From Bacillota bacterium (lineage in GTDB: Bacteria > Bacillota > Sulfobacillia > Sulfobacillales > Sulfobacillaceae): a DNA stretch of 36,144 nt. Position 1 is the first letter of the stretch. Each line of letters begins with the position of its first letter. The notes under the pieces were generated by a model. The model was not told the origin of the DNA, made no database searches, and saw only the letters and a program-made list of their open reading frames with translations. The DNA lies in assembly GCA_021795465.1 (NCBI GenBank), contig JAJYPK010000019.1, positions 1 to 36,144 on the forward strand. The letters are read 5' to 3'. Both the position numbers and the translations under genes were made by a program. Of this stretch, positions 24,851 to 34,489 are shown piece after piece.

Positions 24851-25600
24851 ATGCGATCCTTAGCAATTATTAAAATTGGCACCAGTAACACCGGGGTCTT
24901 AGCGGCAACAGATCTTACGGCACCCATCGTACGTCGGGGCCGTTTGGTTGATCTTCAAGACCCTGAGACCTGGAATACCTTAACCCAAACCTTGATCGAC
25001 TATACGACGATCCTGAAAGACCATGGGGTACAATATGGCCTGGTCAGTGGGGGAGAAGTTGTCCGCCAAAATCGCACGTTATGTCAACGGATTCGCGAAC
25101 TAGGACTACCCCTATGGCTCGTTTCTCAAGATCTCGAGGGGCGCCTTACCTGGGCGGCTGTCAAGACAGAACTACCCGATGTGTCAACCATTATTGATGT
25201 TGGGGGAGGGAGCACTGAGGTGGTCACGGATCGGTTGATGTACGCACTCCCCGTCGGGGCCGCACAGAGTCCTCACCAAACGATTTGGCCTCGATTAGAT
25301 TTACCGAGGGGGACCGTTGCTCTGGTCGGTGGCACGGCTTTTGCGCTGGAACTGATGAGCGGCGAGTCCCATGTTTCCCGGACTCACCTGGAATCGTTAC
25401 TCACCGCAATATTAGATGGTCCGACTCCGGCAGCCCTTTTGAGGTTACATGCTACCCGGCAAAAGTTGGTAGTAGGAGGGTCTCGCATTATTAAAAGCCT
25501 CTTGCCGATGCTTGGGGCACAAGAATTTAAGTTTGCCCATCGCGGATTCATGGAGGGACTGTGGCTAGCGGCAAGCTTGGGTCGAGCGAGGTTCCTATGA
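24851..25600 (+). CDS. Short Ppx/GppA phosphatase-like protein, 249 aa
   Basis: An ASKHA-fold protein resembling exopolyphosphatase / pppGpp phosphatase. The second phosphate-binding motif IIDVGGGSTEVV (about 114-125) is intact and the C-terminal part has VVGGSRIIKSLLP and the helix near the end as in Ppx. The first motif, normally DxGSxxxR, reads KIGTSNTG, with Lys for the conserved Asp; the Glu region is LVSQDLEGRLTW where active enzymes usually have SGxEEAxL. At 249 aa it is shorter than the ~300 of minimal Ppx proteins. ATG at 24851 follows GAGAGGG. Its TGA overlaps the mutS ATG (ATGA), so it is made with MutS. It may be a regulatory or altered-specificity member; polyphosphate hydrolysis is not assured. 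Confidence 0.77.
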   Translation: MRSLAIIKIGTSNTGVLAATDLTAPIVRRGRLVDLQDPETWNTLTQTLIDYTTILKDHGVQYGLVSGGEVVRQNRTLCQRIRELGLPLWLVSQDLEGRLTWAAVKTELPDVSTIIDVGGGSTEVVTDRLMYALPVGAAQSPHQTIWPRLDLPRGTVALVGGTAFALELMSGESHVSRTHLESLLTAILDGPTPAALLRLHATRQKLVVGGSRIIKSLLPMLGAQEFKFAHRGFMEGLWLAASLGRARFL

Positions 25601-28122
25601 CCAAAACCACACCCATGCTCGATCAATACCGGCGCTTAAAGGCCGAACACCCAACGTCGTTCTTGTTTTTTCGGGTTGGCGATTTTTATGAACTCTTCGA
25701 AGAGGATGCCGTGGTGGGAGCTCCTCTCTTAGACGTTCAACTAACCTCGAGAGACGGCGTTGTGCCCATGTGCGGGGTGCCACACCACGCGCTCGATCTT
25801 TATGTCAAAAAATTGGTGGCTCAGGGCCGAAGCGTCGCAATCGCCGAGCAGGTCGAGGACCCCGCCTCGGCAAAGGGATTGGTCGATAGGCAAATCATTC
25901 GTCTGATTTCTCCGGGCACCTACATGACGGAAGGCCTGGAACGCGAACCATCGGTCGCGGCGGTCTATCGGGACCGCAGCGGATGGGGCTTAGCCATCGG
26001 TGAACTCGGTACCGGCAAAGTCTATGTCACCGAGAGCCATACCCTCGATAGAGAACTGCTACAAGCAGAATGGGAGCGGTGGCAACCAGATGAATACTTA
26101 AGCAACTGGGATTTGCCCTTGACAGGTCTTTGCATTGACGAAGCGTCGTGGTTTCGTGGACTCGGCCCCCACGTAGAAGCTGACCTAGCAGAAAAACTTG
26201 GCACCCCGACGCTCACCGGATGGGGATTGAAAGATAAACCACATGCCCAACGGGCGTGGTTCGTGCTATGGCGCTACTTGGAGACGGTTCAGCATAGACC
26301 TATCGACCACCTAGACCGAGTGGAGGTCTACGACCTTCAAGGAGGCTTGGAACTCCCGCCACGTCTGTTAAACCAACTCGATGTCATACGGGATGACGGG
26401 CCGTCCTTATATCGGGTTCTCAACCACACGGTCACGCCGATGGGAAGTGCTTTGCTGAGGTTGTGGTTGCAGCGCCCCCTGAACCAGATCCAAGCCATTC
26501 AAGAACGCCATCGGGTTGTCTCCTGGGCTTATGAACACACCATGATCCGTATGGAATTACAAGAGGCGATGAAGCACGTAGGAGACATCGGTAAGCGCAT
26601 AGCACGGCTAACCTTGGGATATGCGGCCCCTCGAGACCTCGGTATCCTTCGCCAGTCACTAGCGTGCACGCCCCAGATCGACAATCTCTGTCGCACATCA
26701 GGTTTAGACCAAATCTGGTCGCTTTCCATTTTTCATGACACCACCTGGGACACACTTCGAGAGCTCTTGGGGGCACTCCAGGAGTCATTGCCGGTGCGAT
26801 TTGAGGATGGGAATATAATCCGCGACGCAGCCGATGTCAAAATCGCCGAATACCGCGGGCTTGTTCAACATCAACGGGAAACCTTAGTGGATCTCGAAAA
26901 ACGCGAACGCGAACGTATCGGCTTACGCACCCTCAAAATCGGCTATCACCGATCGTTCGGGTATTACTGGGAAGTCAGTCACAACCAGGCACAACTGGTT
27001 CCGACTGACTGGATTCGACGGCAAACCATGACCCATGTGATGCGATATAGTTCGGATAACCTCCGCGAACTAGAACAAGCCATCACTGAGGCAGAAGATC
27101 GGCTCCGGCAATTAGAACACGATTGGGTACAACGCATTGTGGCCACCGTGTTAGACTATCGCACACAATTTTTGGAATTGGCCAACCGACTAGCGGAACT
27201 CGATGTCATGCTGAGCCTAGCTGAAACAGCGGAGGATCGTGGCTACATGAGCCCAAGGTGGTGCGACCAGCCCGAGAATAGGTCCCTGGACGCAGGAGGT
27301 ATGCGGCATCCTGTGCTGGAAACCCTCACCGACTATGTGCCCCAAGATGTCTCGTTGCAAGACACTCAGCGCACCGTCATAATTACTGGCCCCAACATGG
27401 GAGGCAAATCCACTTTCATGAGAGCATTGGCCCTCAACGTCATCTTGGCCCACATCGGAAGCATGGTAGCCGCGACAGATTTCACGTTACCACCGTTGGA
27501 CGGATTGTATGCACGAATGGGTGCCGACGATGACATCATGCGCGGGCAGAGCACCTTCATGGTGGAAATGGAAGAGATGGCTTGGATTCTTCGACACGCG
27601 TCCTCTCATAGCCTTGTGCTACTTGACGAGCTAGGGCGGGGGACATCCACTTTCGACGGCATGGCCATAGCCCGGGCGGTACTAGAACGACTGGGTTCGG
27701 TCGACGCTCCTTGGGTACTATTTGCCACCCACTACCACGAACTGACGGACATGGCCGTCCGCAATCCGCGACTCGGAAATCTCACCGTTGAAGTGGTATC
27801 GAACCGCAACCGCGAATTAGTATTTACCCATCGGATCGTATCTGGTGTGGCTTCCCAGTCCTACGGAGTAGACGTAGCCCAAATGGCTGGGCTCCCGCAA
27901 TCCATTATCGCCCGTGCCCGCCATTACCTGAGCCAATGGGAAACCGCCATGCCGACACGTTCCGAGCCTATTGAGCAAGTGACCCTGTTTGCTCCAGATC
28001 CCATAGGTGACGAACTGCGACACACCTTAGAACACCTCGATGTCGATGCCTTGAGCCCGCGAGACGCCTGGCAATGGGTGGCAGAATGGCACCAACGTCT
28101 CACGCAGGGTGCCTCCCAATGA
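25597..28122 (+). CDS. mutS: DNA mismatch repair protein MutS
   Basis: The mismatch sensor. The N-terminal domain contains the mismatch-wedging Phe-x-Glu in VGDFYELFEED (about residues 28-38); connector, lever and clamp domains follow, then the ABC-type ATPase with Walker A GPNMGGKST (about 598-606), the DDIMRGQSTFMVEM signature, LVLLDELGRGTSTFDG and FATHYHEL. The C-terminal helix-turn-helix and tail (SIIARARHYL) are present; 841 aa is full length. ATG at 25597 sits in ATGA with the Ppx-like stop and has GCGAGG upstream. The end overlaps mutL as ATGA. Confidence 0.99.
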   Translation: MTKTTPMLDQYRRLKAEHPTSFLFFRVGDFYELFEEDAVVGAPLLDVQLTSRDGVVPMCGVPHHALDLYVKKLVAQGRSVAIAEQVEDPASAKGLVDRQIIRLISPGTYMTEGLEREPSVAAVYRDRSGWGLAIGELGTGKVYVTESHTLDRELLQAEWERWQPDEYLSNWDLPLTGLCIDEASWFRGLGPHVEADLAEKLGTPTLTGWGLKDKPHAQRAWFVLWRYLETVQHRPIDHLDRVEVYDLQGGLELPPRLLNQLDVIRDDGPSLYRVLNHTVTPMGSALLRLWLQRPLNQIQAIQERHRVVSWAYEHTMIRMELQEAMKHVGDIGKRIARLTLGYAAPRDLGILRQSLACTPQIDNLCRTSGLDQIWSLSIFHDTTWDTLRELLGALQESLPVRFEDGNIIRDAADVKIAEYRGLVQHQRETLVDLEKRERERIGLRTLKIGYHRSFGYYWEVSHNQAQLVPTDWIRRQTMTHVMRYSSDNLRELEQAITEAEDRLRQLEHDWVQRIVATVLDYRTQFLELANRLAELDVMLSLAETAEDRGYMSPRWCDQPENRSLDAGGMRHPVLETLTDYVPQDVSLQDTQRTVIITGPNMGGKSTFMRALALNVILAHIGSMVAATDFTLPPLDGLYARMGADDDIMRGQSTFMVEMEEMAWILRHASSHSLVLLDELGRGTSTFDGMAIARAVLERLGSVDAPWVLFATHYHELTDMAVRNPRLGNLTVEVVSNRNRELVFTHRIVSGVASQSYGVDVAQMAGLPQSIIARARHYLSQWETAMPTRSEPIEQVTLFAPDPIGDELRHTLEHLDVDALSPRDAWQWVAEWHQRLTQGASQ

Positions 28123-29837
28123 GCCGCATACATCGATTGGATCCCGTTGTCCGCGACCAGATAGCTGCCGGTGAAGTGGTCGAACGTCCTGCATCCGTGG
28201 TCAAAGAGCTCATCGAGAATGCCCTCGATGCCGACTCCTGCCGAATCCACATTCGCTTGATCGAAGGCGGTCATAGCTCAATCGAAGTAACAGACGATGG
28301 TTCGGGTATTGAGCCGAGCGATCTACCCCTCGCGATGGCCCGCCATGCCACTTCGAAAATCTCTGAACTATCCGACCTGGATTCTAGTCCCTGGTTAGGA
28401 TTCCGAGGTGAAGCCCTCGCCGCGATTGCTGCGGTCAGCCGCGTACGACTTATGTCACGGACGACTTCGGAACCGGTCGGCCACGAGCTGTCCGTCGAAG
28501 GGGGTGTCGCTGGCACTCCCAAAATGGTTGCCATGGCTCCCGGAACCACTGTCCGCGTGACCAGCCTATTTTATAATACCCCCGCACGGCACAAATCCCA
28601 AAAAAGTGCGGGTGCCGAGGCAGGGTGGATCCAGCACTTGACGGAACACCTGGCAATAAGCCGCTATGACGTCGGATTTTTGGTCGAACAGGGTGATAAG
28701 GTTTTGCTCAAAACGACGAGCCAGACCACCCCGATTCAAACTCTACATCAATTGTACGGACGAGAAGTGGCTGATAGTCTCCTTCCCGTGGAACACACCG
28801 GCATCACGGGGATTCGCATTCGGGGATGGATTGCGCCCGCACATATTCACCGTGGTACCCGTCATACGCAAAGTCTCTATGTCAACCAACGCTGGGTGAC
28901 GAATTGGGTGCTACGGCAGGCCATTGAGGAAGCCTTTAAGCCCCACGTTCCCGATCGACGCTTCCCTCTCTTTTGGTTGTGGCTAGACCTTCAACCGAGC
29001 GGCGTCGATCCGAACGTGCATCCGACCAAAGCCGAGGTACGCATCGACCGCGAACGGCAGGTCGCCGCGCTGCTTTATCGTGCCGTGCAAGACACCCTCA
29101 CCAACAAATCTCAGTCTTCCAGTTTGTCCATAGCTCCCAACCATGCTCACGACGAGTTGACCGAGTACGCCCAATCTGAGTTACGATTAGAAACGTTCCC
29201 CCTGGGAGACAAGCGAGCCTCATCCGACACCCAAATCCTACACAAGGAATTCTTAGAACTTACGCCACTGGCTCAGTGGCAAGCCAAATACATTATTAGT
29301 CAAGGCCCTTTAGGACTTTATCTCATTGATCAACACGCGGCCCACGAAAGGCTCTATTACGAACGCTTTAAACGAGAGAAAGGCGCCTCCATGATCGCTC
29401 AACCCTTGCTCGTGCCTCATATCATCACGCTTAATACGACAGAGTGGCAGGCCTTTATCCAGCATCGTCAGCTTTTTCAAGACGCGGGATTTGAAATAAC
29501 CGAATCCGGTGGCTCCACGATCATGGTCCACGCGGTACCCCAGGGCTTTAAGGACTTACCGAGTGACCCGGAGATGGTGCGCACCGTGTTAGAGTCGATA
29601 ATCCAAGGCCATGCTCAATATGGTCATCCAGTGACCTGGGTCGAGGAGCCGCTGTTTGCCATGGCCGCGTGCAAGGCTGCGATCAAAGCCTATCGGCCGA
29701 TGTCGCACGTGGAAATGCGAGGGCTACTGCAGGATATGGCCTTGCTAACAGACCCTCGCGGTTGTCCCCACGGTCGGCCCACGCTCATACGCCTCTCGCT
29801 GGAGGAGGTGGACCGCCGCTTTGGACGCAAAGGATAA
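28119..29837 (+). CDS. mutL: DNA mismatch repair protein MutL (endonuclease type)
   Basis: A GHKL ATPase coupling MutS to strand incision. The N-terminal ATPase has IAAGEVVERPASVVKELIEN (in two motifs), DDGSGI, TSKISELSDLD and GFRGEALAAI. The C-terminal dimerisation domain carries the metal-binding endonuclease motif DQHAAHERLYYE (Asp404 on), ACKAAIKAY and CPHGRPT, as in bacteria without MutH. 572 aa is somewhat short through a compact linker (about 330-375). ATG at 28119 overlaps the mutS stop; AGGGTG at about 28106 lies upstream. miaA overlaps its end by 17 bases. Confidence 0.98.
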   Translation: MSRIHRLDPVVRDQIAAGEVVERPASVVKELIENALDADSCRIHIRLIEGGHSSIEVTDDGSGIEPSDLPLAMARHATSKISELSDLDSSPWLGFRGEALAAIAAVSRVRLMSRTTSEPVGHELSVEGGVAGTPKMVAMAPGTTVRVTSLFYNTPARHKSQKSAGAEAGWIQHLTEHLAISRYDVGFLVEQGDKVLLKTTSQTTPIQTLHQLYGREVADSLLPVEHTGITGIRIRGWIAPAHIHRGTRHTQSLYVNQRWVTNWVLRQAIEEAFKPHVPDRRFPLFWLWLDLQPSGVDPNVHPTKAEVRIDRERQVAALLYRAVQDTLTNKSQSSSLSIAPNHAHDELTEYAQSELRLETFPLGDKRASSDTQILHKEFLELTPLAQWQAKYIISQGPLGLYLIDQHAAHERLYYERFKREKGASMIAQPLLVPHIITLNTTEWQAFIQHRQLFQDAGFEITESGGSTIMVHAVPQGFKDLPSDPEMVRTVLESIIQGHAQYGHPVTWVEEPLFAMAACKAAIKAYRPMSHVEMRGLLQDMALLTDPRGCPHGRPTLIRLSLEEVDRRFGRKG

Positions 29838-30789
29838 AACACCTCCTCATATCCCTGTGCTGGTGTTAGCCGGTCCTACTGCGGTGGGGAAAACCGCTCT
29901 TAGTCTTGCTCTGGCCCACCGCATGGGCGCGGAGATTGTTTCTGCCGACTCCATTCAGGTCTATAAGCACCTCGACATTGGATCGGCAAAGATTAGCGTG
30001 GCCGAGCAAGAGGGAATCCCCCATCATCTCATTGACACTGTCGATCCCGACCAACCTTTTTCCGTCAATGATTACACCATCCGAGCCACCCATGCGATCC
30101 GACAAATTTGGCATCGCGGTCATCTCCCACTTCTAGTGGGAGGCACCGGTCTTTGGATTCGATCGGTAATCCAAGCCTATGAATACCCTTCTAATCCCGC
30201 CAACCCTTTAGTCACCCGCGCACAGTTGGAACAGCAGGCTGTACAGTACGGATGGGACTCGATCCGTCGTCAACTCTCCCTCGTTGACCCGGATAGCTGG
30301 GCCCACATTGATCAAAATGACCATCGACGTCTAATCCGTGCCCTTGAAGTCTATCTGACCACAAATCGGCGACTTGTGCGACACCCTTCCGGGAGCTCAC
30401 CGTATCGGGTCGCCTATTGGATCGCCACGCGACCGTCAGCCGAACTCCTAGCTCGTATTCAGACACGCGTCACATCCATGCTCGACCAAGGATTTGAGAG
30501 AGAAGTCATAGATCTTTTGCACACGGGTCTTTCATCCCGGAGTCAAAGTTTGAAAGCCATTGGTTATCGCGACATGGTCGACTGGTACTATGGCAAAAGT
30601 ACCCGTTTGGAGCGCAACCAGTTAATAGTCAAACATACCAAAGCGTATGCCAAACGGCAACTTACCTGGTGGCGGTCGGAGCCGGCCGCCCATTGGCTTG
30701 ATCTTTCGGCTTGGACCTCTGAGGACGCTTTAAGGGCACTCGTCAAGAGTGCAGAACTTCTGTTAAGCCAGGCTGTGGGTGGACCATAA
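29821..30789 (+). CDS. miaA: tRNA dimethylallyltransferase
   Basis: Transfers a dimethylallyl group to A37 of tRNAs reading UNN codons. Seen are the P-loop GPTAVGKT (18-25), SADSIQVYKHLDIGSAK (substrate-binding Asp), HHLIDTVDPDQPFSVNDY, LVGGTGLWIRS and the DxxRxxRALEVY helix (NDHRRLIRALEVY). The C-terminal TKAYAKRQLTWWR is the usual tRNA-binding end. The start is TTG at 29821, supported by GGAGGAGGTGG at 29801-29811. The mutS-mutL-miaA order is common in Firmicutes; hfq, which often follows, is not here, and a convergent SleB-like gene ends 13 bases away. Confidence 0.97.
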   Translation: MDAKDKTPPHIPVLVLAGPTAVGKTALSLALAHRMGAEIVSADSIQVYKHLDIGSAKISVAEQEGIPHHLIDTVDPDQPFSVNDYTIRATHAIRQIWHRGHLPLLVGGTGLWIRSVIQAYEYPSNPANPLVTRAQLEQQAVQYGWDSIRRQLSLVDPDSWAHIDQNDHRRLIRALEVYLTTNRRLVRHPSGSSPYRVAYWIATRPSAELLARIQTRVTSMLDQGFEREVIDLLHTGLSSRSQSLKAIGYRDMVDWYYGKSTRLERNQLIVKHTKAYAKRQLTWWRSEPAAHWLDLSAWTSEDALRALVKSAELLLSQAVGGP

Positions 30790-30802
30790 AACCAGACATC
30801 GG

Positions 30803-31666
30803 TCATCGACAAAAAACTTGCGCCCCAATGGTCGCAGTTACGATTAAGGTGTTCATCCAAGGGGAGTGGGGTAGAGTAGGGTTGTAATAAAATAGTGCAC
30901 CACCCGTAGGATCCCAGCCTTGAAGTGCGTCTTTTGCTGCCAAGTAAGCCCGAGGACTAGGTTGCTGCCAAAAGGTGCCGTTGGCTACGGACTCGAATTG
31001 ACCCGGTTGCTCGATGACAGCCACAAGTGTTTTAGGAAATCTCGGGTTGTTCAATCGATTTATAACCACCGCCCCGACGGCTACTTGACCTAAAAGTGAT
31101 TGTGTCCCCGCTTCCGCCTGAACCAGATGTGCCAATAAGTTGACATCTTCACGGTTATATGAGACACCGGCGTTGCCAGAGACGCGGGTCGCGTCTGCAG
31201 TCATCGTGCTCGAATTCATCACCTTAGCAGTATATTGGATTCTTGAGTCCGACGTCGTGGGTTCACTACTGATTGGGTTGTCGTCCGCATCCAGGGGAAC
31301 CACTAATCGAGCCCCTGCATAAATGACCGTGGACGTCAGATGATTCAATGACTCCAAAACCTCGACCGTAGTGCCCAGTCGGTTCGCGATGGACCACAAC
31401 GTTTCTTGGGGTTGGATCACTAATTCGGTGACCGGAGCGGTTAAATTGATGTGGGTAGCCGAAATCACATGACTTTTAAGTTTGATCATCGGCCTTATGG
31501 TACGAGCACCAACGCGTTCTGTACTCCTAGCGATTTTTTGGGAATGTAGTGCGAGGTTAGGGAATTGAGGAAGCACGGTATAGGATCCACCAAGCGCCAC
31601 AAACAGACTGATGATTACGATTCGCTTCAAAATTTTTATCCACTGACTCGGCATTCGACCAAACAA
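30803..31666 (-). CDS. LysM and SleB/CwlJ-type cell wall hydrolase, 287 aa
   Basis: The product has an N-terminal membrane segment or uncleaved signal (about 16-33, VIISLFVALGG), a LysM peptidoglycan-binding module (about 82-125, IQPQETLWSIANRLGTTVEV), a Ser/Thr-rich linker, and a C-terminal SleB-type lytic transglycosylase domain from about 175: LLAHLVQAEAGTQ with the likely catalytic Glu185, GQVAVGAVVINRL, FYYNP and a final Cys-Arg. In spore formers SleB degrades cortex at germination; homologues also act in growing cells. TTG at 31666 is chosen since GGAGGGG lies 5 bases upstream; ATG at 31684 lies before that site. A sigma-A-like promoter precedes it. Confidence 0.91.
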   Translation of the reverse strand: MFGRMPSQWIKILKRIVIISLFVALGGSYTVLPQFPNLALHSQKIARSTERVGARTIRPMIKLKSHVISATHINLTAPVTELVIQPQETLWSIANRLGTTVEVLESLNHLTSTVIYAGARLVVPLDADDNPISSEPTTSDSRIQYTAKVMNSSTMTADATRVSGNAGVSYNREDVNLLAHLVQAEAGTQSLLGQVAVGAVVINRLNNPRFPKTLVAVIEQPGQFESVANGTFWQQPSPRAYLAAKDALQGWDPTGGALFYYNPTLPHSPWMNTLIVTATIGAQVFCR

Positions 31667-31714
31667 TCTCACCCCTCCATTCATCCATGTTTTACATTAC
31701 CAATTTATTCCTTT

Positions 31715-31743
31715 TTTGTAACAATTCGTCACTGAAATGTCAA
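31715..31743 (-). promoter_or_regulatory. Sigma-A-type promoter for the SleB-like gene
   Basis: On the minus strand TTGACA (31743-31738) is perfect and TACAAA (31720-31715) matches 4 of 6, spaced 17 bases. It lies about 48 bases before the TTG start at 31666. A vegetative-type promoter would suggest expression outside the spore programme, though no sporulation sigma site was excluded. Nothing else definite is seen in 31744-31908. Confidence 0.6.
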
Positions 31744-31908
31744 TGGCTGTCCGTGCCCTTCTCACACGATTCGATCCACTATTGTTTGTGCCGTATAGCA
31801 GGGATCCACGCCCTAATCCACGAAGTGTTCTAAGGCGCGAAGTTCTCAATCCGGTTGGTTAGAGGAACCAGGTGGGAGCTACAACACAAAGATGAGGTAA
31901 GGTAGGAG

Positions 31909-33975
31909 ATGAATAAATTGGCCTCTCAAGACTTTCCTTGCACCATTGCACATCCCGTCATTGATGAGAAGTTTGGATATTCCCTAGTCGACCCGTATCG
32001 ATGGTTGGAAGACGGTTCTGCTTCGGAAGTAAAATCTTGGTCGCATGCACAGCACACGCACACCATCCGTGATCTCCGAAGGGATCCAGAATGGCAGACG
32101 ATTTACGATCAACTTCACCGCCTCCGCACTGTCGGTGAAATATCAGTGCCAGAGGTCGCTCACACCACACAGGCATACTTATTTCGGTCCAGAGGGCAAA
32201 ACCAGGCCGTCTTATATACCGAAGAGGATGGGAAACTCACCGTTATTCACGATCCGAATCAGGCCGTCGAACCTTCGGCGGTCGATTGGTTTCATCTGTC
32301 CCCAGATGCTCGCTATGTTGCCTATGGTATTTCCCAACATGGCGATGAGTGGTCTACTTTATACGTGTATGACCGATCCAAGCAGGAACAATTGAGGGAG
32401 GCCATACCTCGGACACGAGGCGCCTCAATGGCATTCGACCCAGACGGTCGCGGTTTTTACTACACCCGCTATCCGTTACTAGGGCATGGTGCCGATAGCG
32501 AAAAGCATTACTCCAAAAAAGTCTATTGGCATCGATGGAACAATCCCTACGACCACGACCCGGTAATCTTCGAAGATCCCGATCCCCGAGCTATTCCCAC
32601 GGTATCCTTATCGGGAAGTGGCCGTTACCTCCTGGTCCAAATGACGCATGGCTGGACCCGAGACCACATTTACGTACAGGACCGGGACCAGTCCGATTTT
32701 GCCTGGCGAGAAGTCGGTCCCAAACCAACTGGAATCGCCCATCCCTATTGGGTACAGGACAACCTGTTCTTGCATACCAATCGGCGCTATCCGCTTTGGG
32801 AAGTGGTTGCAGTCGACATGGCTTCCCCCGAGGAATTGACGAAAGTTCTCGGTCCACACGCTAGCGATCCCTTATACGACGTGGGATTTTTCCAAAAACG
32901 CATCGTCGCCCATTATCTTTCGCAAGCCACATCGCGACTCGAAACCTTTTCATTAACCGGGGAATCCCTGGGACCGATTCTTTTACCCGCGTACAGCCAT
33001 ATTACCGGCATGGCGGGAACTTGGGAGGGGCCGCTCACCATATTCGGGGTAACGAGCTTTAATCACCCGCTAACCACCTACACTTGGAGCAGCTCGGCGG
33101 CAGATCTTGCGGTGGACCACGCGCCCGACCCAGACAGTTGCCAAATGGCGGTGAAGCAACTGTGGACACAATCCAAAGATGGTACCGAAATTCCATATTT
33201 TTTAATCCACCCAGTCAACTGGGACCCTACAACACCTACGCCCACTGTAATTAGCGGCTATGGAGGATTTAGCGTTCCTATGCTACCCAACTATTCGCCC
33301 TCTGTGCGACGATGGGTCGAAAAGGGCGGCTTATATGTCATGGCGACTCTGCGTGGAGGTAGCGAGTTCGGTGAACACTGGCATGAGTCCGGCATGCTAC
33401 ACAAAAAGCAGAATGTGTTCGATGATTTTCGGGCCGTAATCTTGGATGTTCAGCGACGTGGATTTACCGACGCGAATCATACCGCGGTCAGCGGGCGGAG
33501 CAATGGGGGGCTTTTGGTCGGGGCTCTCATGACCCAGCACCCAGAACTCGTTGCCGCAGTGGTCTGTGGCGTACCGCTACTGGACATGATACGCTATCCC
33601 TATTTTCAGATTGCAGCTCTCTGGACCCACGAATATGGGTCACCGGACAATAAAGAGGAGTTTCAGACTCTTTTACAGTATTCCCCGTATCATAACGTGC
33701 GTAGTACGGTGAACTATCCCGCGTCGCTCTTTTTCACCTCCGAGGAGGACTCTCGCGTCGACCCCCTTCACGCGCGAAAAATGGTTGCGTTGCTCCAAAA
33801 CCTACCCGGCCAAAACAGGCCCATCTATCTGCGTGTTCAGACAGAAGCCGGACATGGAGTGGGAAAAACGGTGGACCAATGGGTCATCGAAGAAAGCGAT
33901 ATTTGGAGCTTTATTACGCAGAGACTTAATCCTGAGGGTCGCCGCCAGACCACCACACCTCCAACAGTGCCATAA
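31909..33975 (+). CDS. Prolyl oligopeptidase family serine peptidase (S9A), 688 aa
   Basis: Cleaves short peptides after proline, in the cytoplasm. The N-terminal part (DPYRWLEDGSASEVKSW) and a seven-bladed propeller precede the alpha/beta-hydrolase domain. The triad is visible: Ser531 in SGRSNGGLL, Asp618 in DSRVDPLHARKM and His649 in EAGHGVGK; the oxyanion-side stretch RGGSEFGEHWH is also typical. 688 aa is the usual size and no signal peptide is present. ATG at 31909 is set by homology; GAGGTAAGG lies 6 bases upstream, and GGAG directly abuts the ATG. The last 50 bases overlap the convergent small membrane protein gene. Confidence 0.95.
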   Translation: MNKLASQDFPCTIAHPVIDEKFGYSLVDPYRWLEDGSASEVKSWSHAQHTHTIRDLRRDPEWQTIYDQLHRLRTVGEISVPEVAHTTQAYLFRSRGQNQAVLYTEEDGKLTVIHDPNQAVEPSAVDWFHLSPDARYVAYGISQHGDEWSTLYVYDRSKQEQLREAIPRTRGASMAFDPDGRGFYYTRYPLLGHGADSEKHYSKKVYWHRWNNPYDHDPVIFEDPDPRAIPTVSLSGSGRYLLVQMTHGWTRDHIYVQDRDQSDFAWREVGPKPTGIAHPYWVQDNLFLHTNRRYPLWEVVAVDMASPEELTKVLGPHASDPLYDVGFFQKRIVAHYLSQATSRLETFSLTGESLGPILLPAYSHITGMAGTWEGPLTIFGVTSFNHPLTTYTWSSSAADLAVDHAPDPDSCQMAVKQLWTQSKDGTEIPYFLIHPVNWDPTTPTPTVISGYGGFSVPMLPNYSPSVRRWVEKGGLYVMATLRGGSEFGEHWHESGMLHKKQNVFDDFRAVILDVQRRGFTDANHTAVSGRSNGGLLVGALMTQHPELVAAVVCGVPLLDMIRYPYFQIAALWTHEYGSPDNKEEFQTLLQYSPYHNVRSTVNYPASLFFTSEEDSRVDPLHARKMVALLQNLPGQNRPIYLRVQTEAGHGVGKTVDQWVIEESDIWSFITQRLNPEGRRQTTTPPTVP

Positions 33976-34273
33976 GTCCCACGACCAACAGTGCCGCCAC
34001 GACCCCCAAGGCAGCACCAAAATAGCCGGCTACTGCCGTCAGGGGAATGCCGAGGAGTACAAACGTAACCGGCCTCCATCCCACGCGAAATCGACGTGAC
34101 CGTGAAAATTTGCCAAGGTCAAAACGTATCCCAAGAGGATGCCGTCCGGTTTTGTCAGGGTGGGCGGCTTGTTGCGTCAAAATCCAAAGTTGGTCTGCCA
34201 ATTGCTCGTCATAGTGAGGGCCGAGATCACGATGCGCCCGTAAAATTGCCAGAATATCGTCACGGCTCACCAT
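33926..34273 (-). CDS. Small two-helix membrane protein, 115 aa
   Basis: ATG at 34273 is preceded by a strong AGGAGGTG. The first ~65 residues are soluble and charged (VSRDDILAILRAHRDLG; HYDEQLADQLWIL), followed by two hydrophobic segments (TFVLLGIPLTAVAGYFGAAL and VVAALLVVGLMALLEVWW) and a short acidic tail. No family is recognised; the layout resembles small membrane proteins with a regulatory cytoplasmic head. It overlaps the prolyl oligopeptidase gene end by 50 bases on the opposite strand. The 216-base gap to the next gene (34274-34489) holds AT-rich stretches but no promoter I would defend. Confidence 0.68.
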   Translation of the reverse strand: MVSRDDILAILRAHRDLGPHYDEQLADQLWILTQQAAHPDKTGRHPLGIRFDLGKFSRSRRFRVGWRPVTFVLLGIPLTAVAGYFGAALGVVAALLVVGLMALLEVWWSGGDPQD

Positions 34274-34489
34274 AGGATGACACCTCCTAGACCTCTAGTC
34301 TAACATGGCGCCTTAGACCATAAGAAACTCATAGGGCTTAATCCATACGCGGATGGCCAACGCCTAATCAGCATCGTACGTGTCATTTCTTTTCTAAGAC
34401 CCGAAAGCACGGAATCGGACATGCAGAATTTACCGTCACCCACCGTATATTTACTAAAATACTAACCAGCCCTAGGGAGGGACGTTCGT

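Noticed and set aside
34430-34460. Possible promoter TTTACC ... TAAAAT before the SpoVK-like gene
   Set aside because: The spacing is 20 bases and the -35 match is poor; not defensible as a promoter.
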